NCBI GenBank assembly: GCA_020062805.1
Contig: JAGUVP010000270.1
Location: 1-9,158 of the forward strand
DNA: 9,158 nucleotides
Reading direction: 5' to 3'
DNA from: Candidatus Bipolaricaulis sp.
GTDB taxonomy: Bacteria > Bipolaricaulota > Bipolaricaulia > Bipolaricaulales > Bipolaricaulaceae
In this document: piece after piece, positions 1 through 4,917 of the stretch
Layout: the number at the start of each line of letters is the position of its first letter
Numbering within the stretch: position 1 is the stretch's first letter
Translations under genes and position numbers: made by a program
Notes under the pieces: model-generated
The model's database searches: none
Told to the model about the DNA's origin: nothing
The model's input: only the letters and a program-made list of their open reading frames with translations

Positions 1-269
1 TGGATCCCCGCTGCCGAGAAGACGCCCGAGACGTTCGGTCCAAAGTTCCCGGCGAGGGCGGCACGCGGCGCATGCTGGGCGACCATCTGTGCGGCCTGGA
101 TCCCTGCCCCGGAGCCGGAGTCCTTGAACGGATTGGCCACGACCTCCGACCCGCGGATCTCGTTCCCTTCCACCGCGACCACCGTGAAGGTAGGGGCGCG
201 TCCAAACACGGGGGAGACCCTATCGTCCAGGCCACCTTCAGTGGTGGCCACCACGATCGTGGTGGTCAC
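1..269 (-). CDS. NifX/NifB-like dinitrogenase iron-molybdenum cofactor family protein (partial, C-terminus off the window)
   Basis: The first 89 codons of a minus-strand gene are present; the rest runs past position 1. The protein opens with a beta strand (TTIVVATTEGGLDD), followed by RVSPVFGRAPTFTVV. This matches the family pattern of an N-terminal strand, then VSPxFGRAPxF, as in small NifX/NifB C-domain proteins (Nitro_FeMo-Co, MTH1175-like). Further on, GSGAGIQAAQMVAQ and ALAGNFGPNVSGVF match the family's glycine-rich turn and its AGNxGPNA-like strand. Stand-alone members are thought to bind or carry metal clusters, but most have no proven substrate and occur in organisms without nitrogenase, so no nitrogen fixation is implied. 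The start is GTG (267-269), with AAGGAGG at 274-280 just upstream. It overlaps the stop of the DUF5320 gene by 4 bp (GTGA), so the two are probably translationally coupled. The family is confident, the role is not. Confidence 0.88.
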   Translation of the reverse strand, partial: MTTTIVVATTEGGLDDRVSPVFGRAPTFTVVAVEGNEIRGSEVVANPFKDSGSGAGIQAAQMVAQHAPRAALAGNFGPNVSGVFSAAGI

Positions 270-574
270 CCTTCCTCCTTTGTAAGCTCCTCCACCCGCT
301 GCTTGATCCAGGCAAGTTCATCTTCCAGTGCATGGGCGGACGTGTTGAGGTACTCCAGTTCGGTGCTCTTGTCGATCGGCCCCGGTCGCCACGCTTCCCC
401 GCCCCACCATCCCGGAGGCGGAGCCTGCTGGGCCCACCAGTCCTGGAACCGGGGCATCTGGCCTGCCTGGGCGTGGTAGCGGGCTCCGGGAGGCATCCCG
501 CCCCAGCCGGGGGAGTAGCCGAACCGCATCCAACCGGGGAGTCCGGTCGCGTAATGCATGTTGCGCCAACGCAT
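266..574 (-). CDS. DUF5320-type small Trp-rich protein with C-terminal coiled coil
   Basis: A 102-residue protein. Residues 2-19 (RWRNMHYATGLPGWMRFG) closely resemble the conserved centre of DUF5320 proteins, which usually reads like WRxMYYATGLPGWMR. Residues 20-68 are rich in Gly, Pro and Trp, with WW pairs at 46-47 and 56-57 and nine Trp in the whole protein. Residues 70-99 form a charged heptad-like helix (ELEYL, LEDELAWIKQRVEEL), the usual C-terminal coiled coil of the family. Typical members also begin with a Gly-rich GDGTGPxGxGPxTGR segment containing cysteine; that part is absent here. The start at 574 is chosen because GAGGTG (581-586, minus strand) lies 6 nt upstream and because a longer reading frame back to 649 would run through the promoter and adds nothing family-like. 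Function is unknown. Members are commonly found beside NifX-like and DUF134 genes, as here. Confidence 0.82.
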   Translation of the reverse strand: MRWRNMHYATGLPGWMRFGYSPGWGGMPPGARYHAQAGQMPRFQDWWAQQAPPPGWWGGEAWRPGPIDKSTELEYLNTSAHALEDELAWIKQRVEELTKEEG

Positions 575-580
575 GACGAT

Positions 581-592
581 CACCTCGAGGTG
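581..592. promoter_or_regulatory. Perfect 12-bp palindrome CACCTCGAGGTG at the start site and RBS of the minus-strand operon
   Basis: CACCTCGAGGTG equals its own reverse complement. It lies directly downstream of the minus-strand -10 box (594-599), so the predicted transcript start (about 586-588) falls inside it, and one arm is the Shine-Dalgarno sequence of the DUF5320 gene. A DNA-binding protein here would block initiation, which makes it a candidate operator. An RNA hairpin is less likely because the transcript would begin in the middle of the palindrome. That it is an operator is inferred. Confidence 0.45.
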
Positions 593-593
593 A

Positions 594-621
594 ATTGTAA
601 GCATAAGCTCATAACTGTCAA
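594..621 (-). promoter_or_regulatory. Sigma-70-type promoter for the DUF5320/NifX-like operon
   Basis: On the minus strand a perfect -35 TTGACA (616-621) is followed after 16 bp by TACAAT (594-599), five of six matches to TATAAT. This is the best-matching promoter in the window. It sits 20 bp upstream of the DUF5320 start codon, giving a leader of about 13 nt. The 16-bp spacer holds the near-palindromic stretch CATAAGCTCATAA, which could be a second binding site. Confidence 0.7.
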
Positions 622-670
622 GAAGAGCTATGCGAATGATTCTCGCCATGGATGTTCGAACGTCCTCCTG

Positions 671-699
671 TTGCCGGACGCGATCGGGATCACTACCAT
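671..699 (+). promoter_or_regulatory. Possible promoter for the DUF134 gene (leaderless arrangement)
   Basis: TTGCCG (671-676) and TACCAT (694-699) are separated by 17 bp; each matches four of six consensus positions. The predicted transcript start, 7 nt after the -10 box, coincides with the ATG at 706, and no Shine-Dalgarno sequence precedes that ATG. The individual match is modest. Support comes from the same TACCAT-N6-ATG spacing in front of the next gene. Confidence 0.4.
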
Positions 700-705
700 C
701 CCCTC

Positions 706-1053
706 ATGCCGCGACCGCCGAAGCTGCGCTGGTGCGAGGGAGTTCCGGCTCGACAGGCGTTCAAGCCGGTAGGGGTGCCCATGGCACGGCTCGAAACCGT
801 GAACCTGTTCCTCGATGAGCTTGAAGCCCTGCGGCTGTGCGACGTTCTCGGGCTCGATCAGGACGGGGCGGGCCAACGGATGGGCGTCTCCCGGGCTACG
901 GTCCAACGCCTGCTGGCCACGGGGAGGGCGAAGGTCGCCGATGCGCTGGTCCACGGGAAGGGGATCGTGTTCACCGGAGGGGACCACATCCGCGTGCCTC
1001 CGGGTCGACATCGATGGGGCGGCCGTCGTGGGGAGGGTACCATCGGGTCATGA
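706..1053 (+). CDS. DUF134 family (UPF0251) helix-turn-helix DNA-binding protein
   Basis: A 115-residue protein that opens with MPRPPK, the typical DUF134 start, followed by a family-type stretch with C10 and FKPVGVPM (19-26). LDELEALRLCDVLGLDQDGA (36-55) is the family hallmark. Residues 56-81 (GQRMGVSRATVQRLLATGRA, then KVADAL) form a sigma-70 region 4-like helix-turn-helix. GKGIVFTGG (84-92) is the usual short strand after it; the last 20 residues are a Gly/Arg-rich tail. The start at 706 is preferred over the upstream ATG at 652 because MPRPPK is the family N-terminus. There is no ribosome binding site, but a -10-like TACCAT ends 6 nt upstream. It is divergent from the DUF5320/NifX-like operon and is a natural candidate for its regulator, though that is inferred. 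Its TGA overlaps the next gene's ATG (ATGA, 1050-1053). Confidence 0.9.
   Translation: MPRPPKLRWCEGVPARQAFKPVGVPMARLETVNLFLDELEALRLCDVLGLDQDGAGQRMGVSRATVQRLLATGRAKVADALVHGKGIVFTGGDHIRVPPGRHRWGGRRGEGTIGS
1038..1043 (+). promoter_or_regulatory. -10-like TACCAT before the thioredoxin-like gene
   Basis: TACCAT ends 6 nt before the ATG at 1050, the same hexamer and spacing as upstream of the DUF134 gene. No convincing -35 is visible and there is no Shine-Dalgarno sequence. It lies inside the 3' end of the DUF134 gene. It may be an internal leaderless promoter, or the gene may simply be read from the DUF134 transcript by the 4-bp stop/start overlap. Confidence 0.25.
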
Positions 1054-1520
1054 TGCGCCGGGTTGGGTTGATCGTGGCGCTCGTTTTCCCCGTGATGGCG
1101 CTCGCTGCCCCCGTCGAGCTCCACTACTTCTGGGCGGCGACGTGCCCGGACTGTTCGGTGATGAAGACGTACCTCGCCGACCTGGCTACGGAGTTCCCCG
1201 AGCTGCGGATCGTCGAGCACGAGGTCGGGTACAGTGGGGACAACTTCCGGCTGATGTCGGCGCTGGCCGAGGCGTACGGCCTGGAGAAATACGCAACTCC
1301 CGTGGTAGCGGTGGGCGATCTGGCTACAACGGGGATTGGTTTGGCGGTCGAGCTCAGGCTGTACGAGGAAGTCGCCCGTTGTGCGGCCGAGGGCTGTCTG
1401 TCCCCGTTGTCTCGGCTTCCCGAGGCGCCGCGCTGGCGACTGAGCCCGATCGAACTGGTTCTCATCCTCGCCGTTGGCACGAGCGTGGTCCTTCTCCTGA
1501 GCTGGGTCTTCTCCCGGTAG
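1050..1520 (+). CDS. Exported thioredoxin-fold protein with CPDC motif and C-terminal membrane anchor
   Basis: A 156-residue protein. Residues 1-20 form a signal peptide (MMRR, then a hydrophobic stretch ending MALAA). [21 protein letters not shown] (22-42) is the first strand and active-site helix of a thioredoxin fold, with C32 and C35 as the redox pair. The cis-proline strand follows as [10 protein letters not shown] (P84). A second cysteine pair (C111, C116) lies in the helix after the fold. Residues 134-153 ([20 protein letters not shown]) form one membrane segment, so the redox domain is probably anchored outside the cytoplasm. It likely reduces or oxidises disulfides, but the partner is unknown. 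The CPDC pair resembles glutaredoxin-like and small periplasmic thioredoxin proteins more than DsbA (CPHC). Start: ATG at 1050 overlapping the DUF134 stop; ATG at 1053 is equally possible. Confidence 0.82.
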   Translation: MMRRVGLIVALVFPVMALAAPVELHYFWAATCPDCSVMKTYLADLATEFPELRIVEHEVGYSGDNFRLMSALAEAYGLEKYATPVVAVGDLATTGIGLAVELRLYEEVARCAAEGCLSPLSRLPEAPRWRLSPIELVLILAVGTSVVLLLSWVFSR

Positions 1521-1540
1521 GTGGCGGGTCGAACGGGGAG

Positions 1541-1546
1541 TAGAAT
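1541..1546 (+). promoter_or_regulatory. -10-like TAGAAT before uvrB (possible leaderless start)
   Basis: TAGAAT matches TATAAT at five of six positions and ends 8 nt before the uvrB ATG. The stretch between (CGGCGGCT) has no Shine-Dalgarno sequence, so transcription probably starts at or within 1-2 nt of the start codon. The -35 region 17 bp upstream (TAGGTG) is poor. No SOS-type box is evident. Confidence 0.4.
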
Positions 1547-1554
1547 CGGCGGCT

Positions 1555-3543
1555 ATGGCCAAGGCCGCGGCGGGAGGGCGGTTCCAACTCAAGACGAAGC
1601 TCAAGCCTCAGGGCGATCAGCCGAAGGCGATCGCCGAGCTCACGGCGGGCATTCTCGCGGGCCACCGGTACCAGACCCTCCTCGGTGCCACGGGCACGGG
1701 GAAGACGTTCAGCATCGCGCAGGTAATCCAGAACGTGCAGCGACCGACCCTCGTCGTCGCCCACAACAAGACCCTCACCGCCCAGCTGTACGGCGAGTTC
1801 CGGGAGCTGTTCCCCGACAACGCGGTCCATTACTTCGTGTCCTACTACGACTACTACCAGCCGGAGGCGTACATCCCGCAGACGGACACCTACATCGAGA
1901 AGGATGCTCAGATCAACGAGGAGATCGACCGCCTCCGCCATGCGGCGACGGCCAGTCTCCTCTCTCGGCGAGACGTGCTTGTTGTTGCTTCCGTATCGTG
2001 CATCTACGGTCTCGGTTCGCCCCAGGACTACGCGGCGCTCTCTCTCGTTCTCGAAGTCGGCCGGGAGTACAACCTCGATGAGCTCCTGCGGCAGCTCGTG
2101 ATGCTCCAGTACCGGCGGAACGAGCTTGCGTTCGAGCGCGCGACATTCCGTCTGCGGGGGGACGTGCTGGAGATCATCCCCGCTTCCGAGGAGCTCGGAT
2201 ACCGGATCGAGCTGTTCGGCGACGCGGTCGAGCGGATCTCCACCGTAGACCCGCTCACGGGAAATGCACTCTCTCAGCAGGCACGGGCCACAATTACCCC
2301 AGCCACGCACCATGTGACCCCGGAACAGCGTCTTAAACACGCTCTGGCCGGGATCGAGGCCGAGTTGGACGAGCGGTTGAAGGAGCTCCGCGCGACAGGG
2401 AAGCTCCTCGAGGCCCAGCGGATCGAGCAGCGCACCCTGTTCGACCTCGAGATGATGCGGGAAATGGGGTACTGCCCAGGAATCGAGAACTACTCCCGCC
2501 ACCTTGATGGTCGGCGGGCTGGGGAACCCCCGTGGGCGCTCCTCGACTACTTCCCGCCGGACTTCCTGACGGTGATCGACGAGTCGCACCAGACCGTCCC
2601 TCAGATCAACGGGATGTTCCATGGCGACCGGTCTCGGAAGGGAACCCTTGTCGAGTACGGGTTCCGGCTTCCCTCTGCCCTCGACAACCGCCCCCTCACG
2701 TTCGGCGAGTTCGAAGAGCGGGTGGGGCAGGTGGTCTTCATGTCCGCCACCCCAGCCGACTACGAGCGGCGCGTATCGGCGAAGATCGTCGAGCAGATCG
2801 TCCGGCCGACCGGCCTCGTGGACCCTGAGATCGAGGTCCACCCCGTCCAGGGGCAGGTGGACCACCTTCTCGGCGAGCTGCGCGTGGTCACCGAACGGGG
2901 AGAGAGGGCCCTCGTGACGACACTCACCAAGCGGATGTCCGAGGATCTCACCGACTACCTCGTGGAGATCGGCGTGCGGGCCCGCTACCTCCATTCGGAG
3001 ATCGAGACCCTGGAGCGGGTGGACATCCTCCGCGACCTGCGGTTGGGCAAGTTCGATGTGCTCGTGGGGATCAACCTGCTGCGCGAGGGGCTGGACCTCC
3101 CCGAGGTATCGTTGGTGGCGATCCTCGATGCGGACAAGGAAGGGTTCTTGCGATCTGGGACCTCGCTCATCCAGACGATCGGCCGCGCGGCGCGGAACGT
3201 GCGGGGGAAGGTCATTCTTTATGCCGACCAGCTCACCAACGCCATCCGCCAGGCGGTGGAGGAGACGAACCGGCGACGGCAGATCCAGCTCGAGCACAAC
3301 CGACGGTATGGGATCACCCCGCAGACGATCGAGAAAGAGGTGCGGGACATCGTGGCCGAGTTCCACGGCCGCCGCGCCGAGCCGGTACAGGTCCCGAAGA
3401 CGCCCGAGAAGCTCCCCCGTGCGGAGATCGCCCAGCTCGTGCGGACGCTGGAGAAGGAGATGAAAGGCGCGGCGGAGCGGCTGGAGTTCGAGCTCGCCGC
3501 CGCGTACCGCGACAAGCTCCGCGAGCTGCGCCGCCTGCTCTAG
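1555..3543 (+). CDS. uvrB: UvrABC system protein B (excinuclease subunit, DNA damage recognition helicase)
   Basis: A full-length UvrB (662 residues; the family is usually 650-700). UvrB receives damaged DNA from UvrA, verifies the lesion by strand separation and recruits UvrC for incision. The Q-motif-like QGDQPKAI (19-26) precedes Walker A GATGTGKT (44-51). The beta-hairpin that clamps the DNA strand is [12 protein letters not shown] (97-108). The Walker B box is DESH (342-345). Helicase motif V follows as [20 protein letters not shown], with the FMSATP box before it, and motif VI is QTIGRAARN (540-548). The last roughly 37 residues are the UVR domain that contacts UvrC ([20 protein letters not shown]). 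Nothing is missing. It appears to be transcribed alone, from a leaderless-type start, and converges on the M42 peptidase gene with 16 bp between stops, leaving no room for a separate terminator. Confidence 0.98.
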   Translation: MAKAAAGGRFQLKTKLKPQGDQPKAIAELTAGILAGHRYQTLLGATGTGKTFSIAQVIQNVQRPTLVVAHNKTLTAQLYGEFRELFPDNAVHYFVSYYDYYQPEAYIPQTDTYIEKDAQINEEIDRLRHAATASLLSRRDVLVVASVSCIYGLGSPQDYAALSLVLEVGREYNLDELLRQLVMLQYRRNELAFERATFRLRGDVLEIIPASEELGYRIELFGDAVERISTVDPLTGNALSQQARATITPATHHVTPEQRLKHALAGIEAELDERLKELRATGKLLEAQRIEQRTLFDLEMMREMGYCPGIENYSRHLDGRRAGEPPWALLDYFPPDFLTVIDESHQTVPQINGMFHGDRSRKGTLVEYGFRLPSALDNRPLTFGEFEERVGQVVFMSATPADYERRVSAKIVEQIVRPTGLVDPEIEVHPVQGQVDHLLGELRVVTERGERALVTTLTKRMSEDLTDYLVEIGVRARYLHSEIETLERVDILRDLRLGKFDVLVGINLLREGLDLPEVSLVAILDADKEGFLRSGTSLIQTIGRAARNVRGKVILYADQLTNAIRQAVEETNRRRQIQLEHNRRYGITPQTIEKEVRDIVAEFHGRRAEPVQVPKTPEKLPRAEIAQLVRTLEKEMKGAAERLEFELAAAYRDKLRELRRLL

Positions 3544-3559
3544 CTCCCTACGTCCCGCG

Positions 3560-4678
3560 TCAGGTCGTCCGACGCCTCCGGGCCGTTGAGCGCGCCGGCG
3601 CCTTCTTCGTCTCCCCGGGCACGAGGTCGGTGTTCGCGGTCAGCCCCGCCACAGTGTGGGCGATGAGCTTCGCTGCATTCTCGACGTCCCTGAGCGATAC
3701 GATCTCGCACGGCGAGTGCATGTACCGGTTGGGGATCGAGACGAGGGCGGTCGCCATCCCGGCCCGGCTCAGCTGCATCGCGTTGGCATCTGTCCCCGTG
3801 CCGCCCGGGGCGGCCTCGATCTGGAATGGGATCTTCGCCTTCTTGGCCGTCGCGATGAGGAGGTCGAACAGTTTGGGGTTGATGTTCGGGCCCCGGGCGA
3901 TCACCGGCCCCTTGCCGAGACCGATCTCACCCAGCTTCTTCTTGTCGCCCTCTGTGCCGGGGGTGTCGGTGGTGTGGCAGACGTCCACGGCGATCCCTAC
4001 GGTCGCGTCCAGGCCGTAGGCGCTCGTCCGCGCCCCGCGGAGGCCGATCTCCTCCTGCACGGTGGCCACAGCGAACACCGCGGCCTTGGGCTTGAGGGCC
4101 TTGAGGTGGCGCAGCGTTTCGAGGGCCACGAACCCCCCGATCCGGTCGTCCACGCCCCGTGCAACGAGAAGATCGTCAGCGAGGCGGGCGGGGTCATGGG
4201 CGAGAACGATCGGGTCTCCGATCTCGACCCTCTTCTGCGCCTCGACCTTCGACTTGGCGCCGATGTCGATCCACAGGTCCTCGACTTTGACAACGTTCTT
4301 CCGGTCTTCGTCTGCAAGCAGGTGGATCGGCTTCCGGCCGATCACACCGAGCACGCGGCCCTTCTTGGTGTGGACCCACACCCGCTGGCCGGGAAGGATT
4401 TGTGCGTCCCAACCTCCGATGGGGCGGGTGTAGAGGTACCCCGAGTCCGTGATGTGGGAGATCATGAGCCCGATCTCGTCCATGTGGCCGGCGAGCATGA
4501 CCCGGGGAGCGCCAGCCTCGTTGAGGGACGCAAACGCGTTCCCGTGGAGGTCCGCCCACGTCCGCTGGGCGAACGTGGCTGCCTCTTCACGCCATACCGC
4601 CGCCGCATCGGTCTCGAACCCCGACGGGCTGATTGTGGTGAGGAATCGCTCCAGGAACGCGTACTTGCCTTTGTCCAT
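3560..4678 (-). CDS. M42 family metallo-aminopeptidase (TET/FrvX/glutamyl aminopeptidase-like)
   Basis: A 372-residue cytoplasmic peptidase of the M42 family, whose members are di-zinc or di-cobalt aminopeptidases that usually form 12-subunit tetrahedral shells and trim peptides from proteasome-like proteases. Visible metal and catalytic residues, in order: H65 and D67 (AGHMDEIG), the DD pair 177-178 (GVDDRIGG), E209 (general base) and E210 (VQEEIGLRG), D232 (AVDVCHTTDTP), and H321 (NRYMHSP). GGTGTDAN (292-299) is the conserved substrate-side loop. Older database names call relatives endoglucanases, which is a misannotation. The ATG at 4678 is chosen because AGGAGG lies 7-8 nt upstream; an ATG six codons earlier has no such site. 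The tail after about residue 357 (KKAPARSTARRRRTT) is very basic and not part of the fold. Divergent from the sugar operon, so the two share a promoter region. Confidence 0.95.
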   Translation of the reverse strand: MDKGKYAFLERFLTTISPSGFETDAAAVWREEAATFAQRTWADLHGNAFASLNEAGAPRVMLAGHMDEIGLMISHITDSGYLYTRPIGGWDAQILPGQRVWVHTKKGRVLGVIGRKPIHLLADEDRKNVVKVEDLWIDIGAKSKVEAQKRVEIGDPIVLAHDPARLADDLLVARGVDDRIGGFVALETLRHLKALKPKAAVFAVATVQEEIGLRGARTSAYGLDATVGIAVDVCHTTDTPGTEGDKKKLGEIGLGKGPVIARGPNINPKLFDLLIATAKKAKIPFQIEAAPGGTGTDANAMQLSRAGMATALVSIPNRYMHSPCEIVSLRDVENAAKLIAHTVAGLTANTDLVPGETKKAPARSTARRRRTT

Positions 4679-4689
4679 CGTGTGCCCTC

Positions 4690-4744
4690 CTGTCAATGAG
4701 ATGCGTCAGTCTACCACGTTGACAGTTCGCCGCACCTGGTCAAC
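4690..4744. promoter_or_regulatory. Repeated TTGAC half-sites between the M42 gene and the sugar operon
   Basis: Three copies of the same half-site lie in 55 bp: CTGTCAA (4690-4696), TTGACAG (4719-4725) and GTCAAC (4739-4744). The first two form an inverted repeat with 7-bp arms and a 22-bp spacer. The second and third form GTTGAC-N15-GTCAAC, centred 21 bp apart, which is two helical turns and would place both sites on one face of the DNA. The third overlaps the -35 box of the sugar operon, and the first lies just before the M42 ribosome binding site. A dimeric regulator such as a LacI-family repressor would suit the sugar context, but no regulator gene is present here. Confidence 0.4.
4708..4716 (-). 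promoter_or_regulatory. Possible extended -10 promoter for the M42 peptidase gene
   Basis: On the minus strand TGGTAGACT reads as an extended -10 (TGn) followed by TAGACT, four of six matches to TATAAT. The predicted start near 4701 gives a leader of about 23 nt containing AGGAGG. The -35 region 17 bp upstream is poor, as is common with extended -10 promoters. Confidence 0.35.
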
Positions 4745-4765
4745 TTCGCGCTGCGGGACTATACT
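4737..4765 (+). promoter_or_regulatory. Promoter of the sugar ABC transporter operon
   Basis: TGGTCA (4737-4742, four of six matches to TTGACA) and TATACT (4760-4765, five of six) are separated by 17 bp. Transcription would start near 4772, giving a leader of about 146 nt before the binding-protein ATG at 4918. The -35 overlaps the inverted repeat GTTGAC-N15-GTCAAC, which fits repression by occlusion. Confidence 0.55.
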
Positions 4766-4784
4766 GCGCCTTACAGTGTTTGGC

Positions 4785-4814
4785 CCTGGGTGCAGCCCGG
4801 GACCCCGTACGGGG
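4785..4814 (+). other. Tandem GC-rich hairpins at the start of the sugar-operon leader
   Basis: Two stems sit next to each other about 13 nt after the predicted transcript start. CCTGGG (4785-4790) pairs with CCCGGG (4796-4801) across a 5-nt loop with one G-U pair. CCCCGTACGGGG (4803-4814) is a perfect palindrome. No U-run follows, so they are not a standard terminator. They may stabilise the 5' end or form part of a regulatory leader. The remainder of the leader (4815-4917) is GC-rich and holds no convincing gene. Confidence 0.35.
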
Positions 4815-4917
4815 GGGTGAGAGGCGTCCAAATGCGAGCGTGTGGCGTGTGGAGGGAACCCGTGGATGCCGCGCGAAGGGCGGCGGCGCGGAAGGCGGCT
4901 CGAAGGAGGCGACTCAC

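Noticed and set aside
575..649. 25-codon N-terminal extension of the DUF5320 protein
   Set aside because: It overlaps the TTGACA/TACAAT promoter, has no family-like sequence, and the ATG at 574 has its own GAGGTG site.
1462..3366. 634-codon open frame on the minus strand opposite uvrB
   Set aside because: It is antisense to a full-length, clearly conserved uvrB, has no ribosome binding site, and the protein is low-complexity rich in Arg, Leu, Val and Glu, as expected from a GC-rich shadow frame.
3656..4699. 347-codon plus-strand frame opposite the M42 peptidase
   Set aside because: It is antisense to a peptidase with all metal ligands intact; its composition is typical of a shadow frame.
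4780..4917. 46-codon upstream extension of the binding protein in the same frame
   Set aside because: It would bury the signal peptide behind a charged Gly/Arg-rich segment and lacks a ribosome binding site; AAGGAGG before 4918 fixes the start.
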